Below are positions 53,354-62,676 of a stretch of 64,000 nucleotides of DNA, piece by piece. Below the pieces are notes generated by a model that did not search any database, was not told the origin of the DNA, and saw nothing but the letters and a program-made list of their open reading frames with translations. The DNA is from Fulvivirga sp. M361 (GTDB taxonomy: Bacteria > Bacteroidota > Bacteroidia > Cytophagales > Cyclobacteriaceae). Each line of letters begins with the position of its first letter. The stretch's first letter is position 1. The translations under genes and the position numbers were made by a program. The stretch lies in contig NZ_VKDC01000006.1 of NCBI RefSeq assembly GCF_007097395.1, positions 334,073-398,072 on the forward strand, read 5' to 3'.

Positions 53354-53928
53354 AGATGAATCGGAGAAAGGCGCTGGTTGGAATTACATCTGGCGGATTA
53401 GGCCTGGTGTTCTTTTCAGGTTACAAATGGTATGACTGGAACCGGAAACCAAACCTGGAGCAACTTCAAGGTAAACAAGAGATGATTAACGAATTAGCTG
53501 AACTTATCATACCAGGCACAGATACTCCGGGAGCTATTGAAGCACAGGTGGGCAAGGTAGTAGTTGATTTGATCACTTCCTGTGCGGATAGGAAAACTCA
53601 AAACAGATTTATGAATGGATTAATTGACCTTGAAAAGAAGGCGCTTGCGCTACATGGAAAAAACTTTCCGGAGTGTAGTAATGAGGAAAAGCACGGTCTT
53701 CTGACAGAGGTCGAAAATCATGACATGAAACTCGATGGTTTTATAGGAAAAGCTTCTAAAAAAATGTTCGGCAAATCTTTTTTTCGTACTTTGAGAGACT
53801 ATACGTCTATAGCTTTTTGTACGTCCGAACTTGGTGCGAGTAAATCACTTAATTATGTTCTTGTTCCTGGCAAGTATATGGGATGTATACCGTTAGAAAA
53901 AGACCAACCCTCCTGGACAACTGAATAG
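53350..53928 (+). CDS. Gluconate 2-dehydrogenase subunit 3-like Tat-type protein
   Basis: A 192-residue small partner subunit. The N-terminus MKMNRRKALVG with a following hydrophobic stretch (SGGLGLVFFSGYKW) is a twin-arginine-type signal. The rest matches the layout of subunit 3 of membrane sugar dehydrogenases: NELAELIIPGTDTPGAIEAQVGKVVVDLI near 47-75, and a C-terminal FFRTLRDYTSIAFCTSELG. The family helps secretion and assembly of the FAD subunit. It overlaps the cytochrome gene (ATGA) and precedes the GMC subunit by 33 bp. Confidence 0.85.
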   Translation: MKMNRRKALVGITSGGLGLVFFSGYKWYDWNRKPNLEQLQGKQEMINELAELIIPGTDTPGAIEAQVGKVVVDLITSCADRKTQNRFMNGLIDLEKKALALHGKNFPECSNEEKHGLLTEVENHDMKLDGFIGKASKKMFGKSFFRTLRDYTSIAFCTSELGASKSLNYVLVPGKYMGCIPLEKDQPSWTTE

Positions 53929-53961
53929 AAATTACTTAAGAATCAAGTTTACGTCATTTAT

Positions 53962-55671
53962 ATGAGCCAATTGAATGTCAATATTAGCTCCAAACCGAAT
54001 ACATCTTATGATGCTATTGTAGTGGGTTCCGGTATTAGCGGTGGTTGGGCGGCAAAGGAGTTATGTGAGAAAGGCCTTAAGACATTGTTGCTGGAGCGCG
54101 GTCGGAATGTTGAGCACATCAAAGACTATCACACCGCATTTAAAAAACCATGGGACTTTAAAAACCGTCTCCTTGAATCTCTCGAAGATCAAGAGGAGAA
54201 CCCCATTCAGTGTCAGGCTTATGATGAAGGTAGTAAACATTTTTATGTCAATGATAAAGAGCACCCCTATATACAGGAAAAGCCCTTTAACTGGATACGG
54301 GGCTATCAATTAGGAGGCAGGTCTTTGACCTGGGGCAGGCAATGCTATCGCCTGAGTGACCTTGATTTTGAAGCCAATTTAAAAGAAGATATCGCTGTAG
54401 ATTGGCCTATACGCTACAAAGACCTGGCCCCCTGGTATGATTATGTAGAAAGATTTGTCGGAATCGCCGGAAGAAATGAGGGCTTGAGTTATTTACCTGA
54501 TGGTAAGTTTCAGCCCCCTATAGAAATGAATTGTGTGGAAGACTATTTTTCAAAAGAGATAAGGAAAGAATTTCCGGGAAGGGTCGTTACACCGGGGCGG
54601 TCTGCCAATCTCACGGAATCCATCGAAGGGCGGGGACCTTGCCAGTTCAGGAACTTGTGTGACCGTGGCTGTCCGTTTAGTGGATATTTTAGTAGTAACT
54701 CGGCCACTTTACCTGCAGCGCTTAAAACCGGGAATCTCACACTTCAGACTGATTCAATTGTGATGGAAGTGTTATATGATAAAGATAAAAACAGGGCTGA
54801 AGGGGTAAGAGTGATTGATGCGGTCACCAATGAAGAATCCGTGTATTATGCGGATATTATATTTTTGAATGCAAGTACCATTGCTACTGCTGCAATTTTA
54901 TTGAATTCAGCTACTGATCAGTTCCCTGAAGGCCTGGGAAATTCAAGTGGTCAATTAGGACATAACCTGATGGACCATTTCGTAATAGCAGGTGCCGAAG
55001 GAGAATTCCATGGTTTTGAAGACCAATACTATTATGGAAGAAATCCCGGATGTATTTATATTCCCAGATTCAGGAACCTTGATGATACGGATAAGGGAAA
55101 TGATTTTACGAGAGGGTATGCTTTTCAGGGTTATGGGGAACGAATGTCCTGGAGAGACAAATACAAAACTCTTGATGGTTTTGGAGAAGAATATAAAAAA
55201 GAGTTGATGACTCCAGGTCCGTGGAGGTTGTGGATAGGAGCATGGGGTGAGACTTTACCGTATTATGACAATAAAGTCGCACTGTCCACTACTCAAAAAG
55301 ACAAATGGGGATTACCATTGGTTAAGATAGATTTCCAATACCATTCTAATGAAGAAAACATGCGCAATGACATCAAATCCAGTGCGTATGAAATGTTGGA
55401 GAAAACGGGTTTTAAAAACATCGAGGTGTTTGATCATGAAAGGCCAGGGGGGTCTGCTGTTCACGAGATGGGTACGGCGAGAATGGGGAGAGACCCTAAA
55501 ACTTCAGTATTGAACGGTTTTAATCAAATGCACGATGTTAAAAACATCTTTATAACGGACGGGAGTTGCATGACTTCATCTGCGTGTCAAAACCCTTCTC
55601 TTACGTATATGGCACTTACAGCACGTGCTTGCGACTATGCTGCAAGAGAAATGAAACAACGTAATTTATAG
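53962..55671 (+). CDS. GMC-family sugar dehydrogenase catalytic subunit
   Basis: FAD-dependent oxidoreductase of 569 residues. VVGSGISGGWAAKEL (20-34) is the FAD-binding fold, GGRSLTWGRQCYR (118-130) the family's central motif, and HEMGTARMG and QNPSLTYMALT the active-site end. Cysteines C227, C233 and C237 (C-x5-C-x3-C) may bind an Fe-S cluster. The protein has no signal peptide of its own; it is probably co-exported with the Tat-type subunit. With the cytochrome c lipoprotein it would feed electrons from a sugar or sugar alcohol to the respiratory chain. The substrate is unknown. It stops 4 bp from the convergent SprF-SPOR gene. Confidence 0.88.
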   Translation: MSQLNVNISSKPNTSYDAIVVGSGISGGWAAKELCEKGLKTLLLERGRNVEHIKDYHTAFKKPWDFKNRLLESLEDQEENPIQCQAYDEGSKHFYVNDKEHPYIQEKPFNWIRGYQLGGRSLTWGRQCYRLSDLDFEANLKEDIAVDWPIRYKDLAPWYDYVERFVGIAGRNEGLSYLPDGKFQPPIEMNCVEDYFSKEIRKEFPGRVVTPGRSANLTESIEGRGPCQFRNLCDRGCPFSGYFSSNSATLPAALKTGNLTLQTDSIVMEVLYDKDKNRAEGVRVIDAVTNEESVYYADIIFLNASTIATAAILLNSATDQFPEGLGNSSGQLGHNLMDHFVIAGAEGEFHGFEDQYYYGRNPGCIYIPRFRNLDDTDKGNDFTRGYAFQGYGERMSWRDKYKTLDGFGEEYKKELMTPGPWRLWIGAWGETLPYYDNKVALSTTQKDKWGLPLVKIDFQYHSNEENMRNDIKSSAYEMLEKTGFKNIEVFDHERPGGSAVHEMGTARMGRDPKTSVLNGFNQMHDVKNIFITDGSCMTSSACQNPSLTYMALTARACDYAAREMKQRNL

Positions 55672-55675
55672 TGGC

Positions 55676-57106
55676 CTATTCAATATGAAGGATCCAGGCA
55701 TTCTTAAAGTCAAAGATGTCTAAACTTCGTATTTCACCTCTTATGCTAACGATGTCCTCAAGTTTTTCAGCTCTTCTCAGGTATACGTAATTATAGCCCG
55801 TTATAGGACTATAACCTATTGCCCCTTCATAACCTGCATTACTAATGTTGCTCAAATGATTTCTGGCATTTTCTTTTTTAGCGAATGCTCCTACCACTAT
55901 ATAATAACCTTTTGATATTCCTTCATTTTGAGGGTGAAGATCCACCTTGACTATGTTATCCATCCTTTCGGAGGATTCTTCCGGTTCTGTCTCTGATTCA
56001 GCAGGGTCTGCTTCTTCATAGGTTTCCTCCTCTTCAATTTCTTGTTCCGGAACCTCAACCTGACTTTGTTTGTCAACCGGAGCGGTCTTTTTTTCTGTTT
56101 TTTTCGTGTCCGTTTTGTCAATAACTTCGATGCCTGGCTGCTCCGGAGTTTCTTCTTTCTTTTCTTCTTTTTCTGTGATTATCAGTGTCTCATTTTCAAT
56201 GATCGCTGGTTCAGTTATGGGTTGGGTTTTTCTTTTGTTCTTCTTATCTAATCTCAGTACTATCTGGAATTCGTGAGAACCCTGGCCAAAACTTGCCGCC
56301 AGATCCGGAGCAAAGTCATAGGCATATCCAAAGCGAAGGAAATCACTTACATTCATACCCAGATGAGCACTAGGGCCAACATCCTGCATGTAACCACCGC
56401 CTATCCAGAAAAGATCCTTGTAATATAATGTGCCTAAGCCACCATATTGACTTAATTCAGACCGGAAAGTCTGGAAAAATACGTTTGGTTCAAAATCAAA
56501 CTGAGGACTTATGGTAAAGCGATAGGAAATATTTGAGAAAGTAGTTTGTGTTATATCAATACCCACATCTTCAAAAATTTCTTCAGCAAACAGTTCCGTT
56601 TCAAAAAGTTGCGGTAAGGCGAAGCTTACAGTAAGCGCTTTTAATTTGAAATTCATGCCAAATTGCCCGACCGGGAACAGACTGTTATTATTATTGTTAA
56701 GTGCCTGATCGTTAATGGAAGATTCAATAGAGTTTCTGCCTGTACCTGCAGTCAACCCAAAAGTCAAACTAGTTTGATCATTAAAATTCACTGAATAACT
56801 CGCTCCGATTTGTCCTTCATACGTAGTGATTAAGCCTCTCTTGTCACTCGATAAAATGGCTCCAACTGAAAGTTTACGGTTTAAAGGAAGTTGAAAGCTC
56901 AAATGAGTCATAACCGGCGCACCGTCAACGTCTAACCATTGCTGTCTATGATTAATATATAGTTCTGTAAAGCCTGAATTTCCTATGAAGGAAGGGTTGT
57001 AGACAACCGGGTTGTTAAAAAATTGATTATAAACTATGGATCTTTGAGCTAACAAAGAAGAGAAAGACATAGTGATTACAGTAAGTAGTATGAAAGACTT
57101 TCTCAT
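55676..57106 (-). CDS. PorP/SprF-family protein fused to a SPOR domain
   Basis: A 476-residue protein: signal peptide (about 1-20), a PorP/SprF barrel (about 21-290, opening NQFFNNPVVYNPSFIGNSGF), a highly acidic, Lys/Glu/Thr-rich linker (about 290-395: KKEETPEQPG, EQEIEEEETYEEAD), and a C-terminal SPOR domain (about 398-476, GYYIVVGAFAKKENARNHL). SPOR domains bind denuded peptidoglycan glycans; PorP/SprF proteins act with T9SS type-B substrates. The fusion could tie the barrel to the cell wall across the periplasm. It lies 5 bp downstream of the type-B substrate gene and is surely its partner. Confidence 0.87.
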   Translation of the reverse strand: MRKSFILLTVITMSFSSLLAQRSIVYNQFFNNPVVYNPSFIGNSGFTELYINHRQQWLDVDGAPVMTHLSFQLPLNRKLSVGAILSSDKRGLITTYEGQIGASYSVNFNDQTSLTFGLTAGTGRNSIESSINDQALNNNNNSLFPVGQFGMNFKLKALTVSFALPQLFETELFAEEIFEDVGIDITQTTFSNISYRFTISPQFDFEPNVFFQTFRSELSQYGGLGTLYYKDLFWIGGGYMQDVGPSAHLGMNVSDFLRFGYAYDFAPDLAASFGQGSHEFQIVLRLDKKNKRKTQPITEPAIIENETLIITEKEEKKEETPEQPGIEVIDKTDTKKTEKKTAPVDKQSQVEVPEQEIEEEETYEEADPAESETEPEESSERMDNIVKVDLHPQNEGISKGYYIVVGAFAKKENARNHLSNISNAGYEGAIGYSPITGYNYVYLRRAEKLEDIVSIRGEIRSLDIFDFKNAWILHIE

Positions 57107-57111
57107 AGATA

Positions 57112-60100
57112 TTATCTTATCAAAGTGATACTACCAGATTTAACATTGCTGTTATCTTCGCAGGATAATCGATAGTAGTATACACCCTGAGGGAGGCCAT
57201 CTCCGTTTGTAGTACCATCCCAGTCATTCGTATAAGGTTGTGCTTCATACACAATCAATCCCGACCTGTTATACACCATTAATCTGCACCCCTCAAACTT
57301 GGTTAAGTCCGGGTCCAGGATCCAGTTATCATTTTGAGAATCACCGTTGGGACTAAAAAGAGGCATAGGGAATGACATCGAACCTTCCGCAAATATTTCC
57401 AGAGCCACCTGATCTGACGTGCTGAACCCGGAGTCATCCGTTACGGTTAAGGCAAGTATGTAGTTTCCCTCTTGCAGGTCCGTTACTTCAAGAACCGTAC
57501 TGTCCTGACGTGATAAGCTGGCCGGAGGGCCTGATAGCTGTTCCCATAAATATGAAGTAATAATTCCGTCGTCTTCTGCTACTGCATTAATGGTTACGCT
57601 ATTCTCAGGTAAAATCAAACGAATATCATTACCCAAGTCCACGGTAGGTGGAAGGTCGGTGCTTATAAGGTCTTCCGGTTCAACGGTAACTCTTACCTGG
57701 TCAGCGGCAGTTTCTCCGTCATTATCCGTTACGGTCAGGCGAAATATGTATATGCCGGGAATTAAACCCGCAGCGGTTAGGTCAGGAGAATCAGCCCCTG
57801 ATAAACTTGCTGTATTCGGGCCGCTTACCTGAACCCATAAATAGGTTTCTACAGTACCATCGGCATCTTGTCCCGAACCATTGGCGACAATGCTTGTTTC
57901 CGGCTCTTGAATGATAATGTCAGGACCTGCGTTAGCCACCGGACTTTGATTTATGCTTTCGGGCAGGACGGTGACAGATACCTCATCAAAATCACTCTCT
58001 CCGTCATCGTCGGTTACGGTCAGTCTAAAGGTATAGCTACCTTCGGTTAAATCATTGAGTTGTACCCCAGGTTGGTCTGTATTTAACATGGTCACTGTGG
58101 GACCACTAATTTTCTCCCACAAATAGGTACTGATGGTGCCGTCAGAGTCTGTGCCCATGCCGGTTATTAACAGACTATTTGAAGGGAGGTTGACAGTAAC
58201 GTCGTTGCCTGCATTTGCGACCGGTGGTGCATTGGTGTCCTGAGCCAGCACATTAATAATTACGTCATCTGAGCCAGTGGCTCCATCATCATCTTCCACA
58301 GTAAGTCTAAATCTGTAAATACCTTCCGTCAGGTCTATTAATTGAAGGTTTACCTGGTCCGTATTGGATGCAGAGGCTACAGTTCCGCTGACCTGTGTCC
58401 ATCGATATGATACAATGGTGCCGTCACCATCTGTCCCGTTTCCGATTATTTCAACGTTGTCCTCCGGCAGTATGAGTGTAACATCTTCACCGGCATCTGC
58501 TATTGGCGCCGCATTTATCGATTCGGCCAGGACGGTCAGACGCATTTCATCAGTACCACTGGCGCCATCATTATCCGTTACTAGTAATTCAAAGGTGTAG
58601 TTACCCTCTGTTAAACCACTCAAAGATAGCGTCGTGGTATTGGCATTCGCCAATGTAGCTGAGGGCCCTGAGGTCTTGGTCCAAAGGTAATTTGCTATTG
58701 AGCCGTCCGGATCACTCCCGGACCCCATCAGATTAACTGAGTTTGTAGGTAGACGTATAGTAACGTCAGAGCCGGCATTTGCTACAGGAGGGACGTTAAC
58801 CGCTGCCGGTAGCACCGTAATTATCATCTCATCGTTATCCACGGCGCCATCATCGTCCGTTACTTCCAAATTGAATCCATAGACCCCTTCTATGAGATTA
58901 CCGGCAGTAATGGTCGGTAGACTCAAGGAGGAAAGCGTTGCTGTGTTCGGACCACTTACTTGTGACCATAAATAACTCACTACAGTACCATCCGGGTCAC
59001 TTGCTCCTCCATTAATATTGGTGCTATTGGTGGGTAAGGTCAGTTGGATATCAACTCCTGCATTGGCTATTGGCACCTGGTTAACGATTTCAGGGTTAAC
59101 GGTTACCTGAACGTCATCAAAATCTGCTGCACCATTATTGTCCGTAACGGTCAGCCTGAACAGGTAGGAGCCTTGAATCAGGTTATTAACTGTTAATGTA
59201 GGGTTATTGGCATTGCTCAACGTTGCTGTGGGGCCGCTTTGTTTAGTCCATACATAACTCGCTATACTGCCATCACTATCACTTCCTGAGCCGGTAATAT
59301 TTACACTGTTAGTAGGTAGGGTTATGCTAATATTATTACCGGCATTGGCAACGGGAGGAATGTTCACAGCAGCTGGCTGGACCGTGACTCTTACAATATC
59401 GTTATTAGATGCGCCATCATTATCTGTTACTGTTATTCTGAACTCATATATATCTTCTACCAGGTTGCTTACAGTAACGGTCCGGGTATTGGTATTGGCC
59501 AAATTAGCTGTGGATCCGGATACTTTTTCCCATAGGAAAGTGGTTACAGAACCATCGGGATCATTAGCATTCGCGGTGATATTTACACTATTAACAGGTA
59601 ATCTCAAAGTAATATCTGAACCGGCATCCACCGTTGGGAACTGGTTTGATAAAATGACAAAGATATTTACATCATCAAAGGAAGAATCTCCGTTGTTATC
59701 TGTAGCCGAAAAGCGGAAAGTATAACTGCCTTGTGGTATGTTGGTCAGGTTGAGTGTATTGTCATTGGGTGTAAATGGAACCGTAGTACCGGATATCTGA
59801 GTCCATACCGTTGATGTTACCGTTCCGTCCGAGTCAGAAAAAATACCATCTATAGTAACAGCATCATTAGGTAGCGTTAAGGTTATGTCAGGGCCGGCTG
59901 ACACGGTGGGGGGTTGATTTTGGGCGCTTACGATTACTCTAACCTGGTCGGTGCCGATCGCTCCGTTGTCGTCTGTAACTTCAAGCTCGAACTCATACAT
60001 TCCTTCCAATAAATCGGATGCTGTCAGGGTAGTTGAAGACTGTCCGCTTAACGTAGCCGCAGGACCCGATAGTTTAGACCAACTATATGACGCAATAGTA

Positions 60101-62436
60101 CCATCATTATCTGACCCCATGCCATTTAACACGACACTATTAGTTGGCAACGTGATCGTCTGATCCACGCCGGCATCTGCTGTGGGCGATTGGTTGACCG
60201 TAGCAGGAGCAACATCTACGAATACCAGATTAGTATCCTGTGCACCATCGTCATCTCTTACTCTCAGCCTAAAAGCATACCTGCCTGCCACCAGGTCACT
60301 CACAGTCACTGAAGCCGTAGTTTCGTTAGTCAGACTAAAAGAGGATGGGCCGGAAGTTTTGACCCAGAGATAACTTGCTATCACGCCATCGCTGTCTGTT
60401 CCACTTCCCATAATGGTGACCGAATTAGTGGGCAATGTGATAAAAATATCTTCTCCCGCATCAGCTACGGGAGGATTATTTACAGCGGCAGCTAAAACCG
60501 TTACATCAATGCGATCAATGTCCTCTGCACCGTCGTTGTCTGTTACGGTGAGCTGAAATACATAAGTACCTTCTGACAAACCTGAGACGCTGGTCGATGC
60601 GTTGGCAGGGCTGCCTATTGATGCCGAAGAAGGTCCGGTTATCTGGGACCAGGCATATCCAACAATAGAACCATCAGGATCATTTCCTGTTCCATTGAGG
60701 TTAGTAGAATTGGTGGGTAACGTAATGGTAATATTGTTGCCGGCATTGGCCGTAGGGTTTTGGTTAGCGGCCACCACAGTAATAAGCATTTCGTCGGTAT
60801 CTGAATCTCCGTCATCATCTGTCACGGTTAATCGTAAGGTATACACTCCTTCAACCAGTGACGAGATGGACAAGGTAGGTGTGTTTTCATTGGTGAGTAC
60901 TGCCGCCGGTCCATTCACTCTTTCCCATAAATAGGATGCAATGGTACCGTCACTATCAGCCCCGCTACCAGTGACTGTAGTAGAATTAGTGGGGAGCGTA
61001 ATATTTTGATTACTACCGGCATTGGCATTTGGCGGTACATTTGCCGCTGCAGAATTCACAATAACCTGGATTTCATCAAAGACGGAGGCACCGTCATTGT
61101 CAGTAACGCTCAGCCTGAACGTATAAGTACCTTCCAGCAGGTTGGAAGAAGTCAATGTATTTGTGTTGGTACCGCTGAGCATGGCTGATGACGGGCCACT
61201 CTGTTGACTCCATAAATAAGTTGTAACAGAGCCATCCGGATCACTGGGATTAGCGACAATATTTGTACTGTTAACCGGTAATGTAATGCTGATATTACTT
61301 CCCAGTTCAAGTGTTGGAGGCTGATTTACCACCTGCGGGTTGACAATTACCTGAACCTGGTCCTGTCCTGTATTTCCGTCGTTATCAGTGACAGTCAACT
61401 CAAATTGATAAACTCCTTCGACTAAGTCGCTTGCCGTGAGGTTTGGTGTACTAATATTATTAAGGGTAGCTGACGATGGACCACCTGTTCTTGACCATGC
61501 GTAGGACGTTATTGAGCCATCTGAATCACTGCCTGAACCATTTAGTACTACGGAGTTTGTTGGTAACGTGATGGTTATGTCGTTTCCGGCATCGGCAGTG
61601 GGGTTTCCTCCCAATCGTTGGGTCAGGAACCATTCATATAAATTCGGAGTATTGACGGAATTATCTGTCGCATAAGATCTGTCCCACGAATTGTGACGTA
61701 CACCAGGATAAATGGTAAATAATGCCTCGGGGGCTGGTGTAGGAGAACAAGCATTATATGCATCGATGATGGCCTGTCCACGGTTTATTCTGATCGTAGG
61801 ATCGGCATCACCATGGAAACCCCATACGGTATAATCTTTATAGTTGCCATTTGAGCAAACCAGGTGAGAAGGTCCCCATCCGGCAATAGGTGCAATAGCT
61901 GCTACCCGGGCAGGGTCGTTCCGGGCGTTGACTGCATAGATCCACGTTCCATTTCCCCCAAGACTGAAGCCTGTTAAGTAGATCCTGGTTTCATCTACCC
62001 GGTAGGTGTTGATAGCGTGGTTGATAAGACCATTTGTTATACCTGCATTCCAACTACCTGTGATTTGAGGTGTCATGACTATAAAACTGAACTCAGGACC
62101 TGTACCCCCGGCTTTGAAAGTCATAGGGCTCGGATTATTTGCTCTTATTTGTTCTTCTATCCGTTTGCTTATTCCTGTGTTTTTTACCCTGCTTAGATTG
62201 GTGCCTCGTTCACCTGTTCCATGGAGACAAATGATCAGAGGATATTTCTTTGTGGTAGTGTTGTAATCTACCGGAAGCCACTCCAGGTAACCCGTTCCTC
62301 CGGAAGTGGCCGTTTCGGTTTGTTGTAACTGTGCCAACAGTGGTGAGAAATTAAAAAGAAAAGCCAGGACAAGACAAGATATGACAGCAGTGGATCTCGG
62401 GGTGACCAACAACTGTTTAATCAGTAAGGAATTCAC
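57112..62436 (-). CDS. Secreted esterase with 15 PKD-like repeats and T9SS type B sorting domain
   Basis: A 1774-residue exported protein starting with GTG at 62436 and a signal peptide ending near LLAQ. The alpha/beta-hydrolase domain (about 45-275) has LHGTGERG, nucleophile in TGFSLGG (S158), HGDADP (D210 or D212) and RHNSWD (H248), as in the paralogous domain at 47701-51450. Fifteen repeats of about 94 residues follow (277 to about 1680), each with a DAG..ITLPTNS start, D-x-DG and YLW core, LTVTDNDGA end: the PKD/K319L-like family. The last 90 residues form a type-B sorting domain (FSPNGDSQND, NDWDGTTNGDG, final strand). It probably acts on an ester-linked polymer while the stalk holds it on the surface. 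Confidence 0.9.
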   Translation of the reverse strand: MNSLLIKQLLVTPRSTAVISCLVLAFLFNFSPLLAQLQQTETATSGGTGYLEWLPVDYNTTTKKYPLIICLHGTGERGTNLSRVKNTGISKRIEEQIRANNPSPMTFKAGGTGPEFSFIVMTPQITGSWNAGITNGLINHAINTYRVDETRIYLTGFSLGGNGTWIYAVNARNDPARVAAIAPIAGWGPSHLVCSNGNYKDYTVWGFHGDADPTIRINRGQAIIDAYNACSPTPAPEALFTIYPGVRHNSWDRSYATDNSVNTPNLYEWFLTQRLGGNPTADAGNDITITLPTNSVVLNGSGSDSDGSITSYAWSRTGGPSSATLNNISTPNLTASDLVEGVYQFELTVTDNDGNTGQDQVQVIVNPQVVNQPPTLELGSNISITLPVNSTNIVANPSDPDGSVTTYLWSQQSGPSSAMLSGTNTNTLTSSNLLEGTYTFRLSVTDNDGASVFDEIQVIVNSAAANVPPNANAGSNQNITLPTNSTTVTGSGADSDGTIASYLWERVNGPAAVLTNENTPTLSISSLVEGVYTLRLTVTDDDGDSDTDEMLITVVAANQNPTANAGNNITITLPTNSTNLNGTGNDPDGSIVGYAWSQITGPSSASIGSPANASTSVSGLSEGTYVFQLTVTDNDGAEDIDRIDVTVLAAAVNNPPVADAGEDIFITLPTNSVTIMGSGTDSDGVIASYLWVKTSGPSSFSLTNETTASVTVSDLVAGRYAFRLRVRDDDGAQDTNLVFVDVAPATVNQSPTADAGVDQTITLPTNSVVLNGMGSDNDGTIASYSWSKLSGPAATLSGQSSTTLTASDLLEGMYEFELEVTDDNGAIGTDQVRVIVSAQNQPPTVSAGPDITLTLPNDAVTIDGIFSDSDGTVTSTVWTQISGTTVPFTPNDNTLNLTNIPQGSYTFRFSATDNNGDSSFDDVNIFVILSNQFPTVDAGSDITLRLPVNSVNITANANDPDGSVTTFLWEKVSGSTANLANTNTRTVTVSNLVEDIYEFRITVTDNDGASNNDIVRVTVQPAAVNIPPVANAGNNISITLPTNSVNITGSGSDSDGSIASYVWTKQSGPTATLSNANNPTLTVNNLIQGSYLFRLTVTDNNGAADFDDVQVTVNPEIVNQVPIANAGVDIQLTLPTNSTNINGGASDPDGTVVSYLWSQVSGPNTATLSSLSLPTITAGNLIEGVYGFNLEVTDDDGAVDNDEMIITVLPAAVNVPPVANAGSDVTIRLPTNSVNLMGSGSDPDGSIANYLWTKTSGPSATLANANTTTLSLSGLTEGNYTFELLVTDNDGASGTDEMRLTVLAESINAAPIADAGEDVTLILPEDNVEIIGNGTDGDGTIVSYRWTQVSGTVASASNTDQVNLQLIDLTEGIYRFRLTVEDDDGATGSDDVIINVLAQDTNAPPVANAGNDVTVNLPSNSLLITGMGTDSDGTISTYLWEKISGPTVTMLNTDQPGVQLNDLTEGSYTFRLTVTDDDGESDFDEVSVTVLPESINQSPVANAGPDIIIQEPETSIVANGSGQDADGTVETYLWVQVSGPNTASLSGADSPDLTAAGLIPGIYIFRLTVTDNDGETAADQVRVTVEPEDLISTDLPPTVDLGNDIRLILPENSVTINAVAEDDGIITSYLWEQLSGPPASLSRQDSTVLEVTDLQEGNYILALTVTDDSGFSTSDQVALEIFAEGSMSFPMPLFSPNGDSQNDNWILDPDLTKFEGCRLMVYNRSGLIVYEAQPYTNDWDGTTNGDGLPQGVYYYRLSCEDNSNVKSGSITLIR
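57391..61608 (-). repeat. Fifteen tandem PKD-like repeats (about 282 bp each)
   Basis: Repeats of about 94 residues within the type-B esterase. Most keep AGxxITLPTNSVxxxGSGSDxDGxIxSYxWxxxSGP and EGxYxFxLTVTDNDG. The repeats are less alike in DNA than the MBG array, which points to older expansion. Boundaries are approximate. Confidence 0.8.
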
Positions 62437-62461
62437 GGATGAAGAAATTTGATTTAAGAAT

Positions 62462-62469
62462 CAAATTTA
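62462..62469 (-). promoter_or_regulatory. Candidate -7 box for the PKD esterase operon
   Basis: TAAATTTG on the minus strand, 25 bp upstream of the GTG start at 62436, fits TAnnTTTG. No clear TTG element lies 18-20 bp further upstream. Confidence 0.35.
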
Positions 62470-62676
62470 AAGCTTTTTTTTTGAAATTATAATGAATTTC
62501 GAACCTAAAAGCTTATTAATGAATATAGTTACCTGACTAAAAAAGCAGATTTAGTTTTCTTTTAGCTACTAACACTTGCATCATAACTTCCACCTAATAT
62601 CTGTAGTCCCATAAACTAATCTCATAGGTCACTATAAATGAATAGGCGTAAAATACGGTTGACCTATTCTTCTGAT

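Noticed and set aside
57590-62266. Plus-strand reading frames opposite the PKD esterase
   Set aside because: They share similar low-complexity sequence from repeat to repeat, as expected for the mirror of a conserved domain array.
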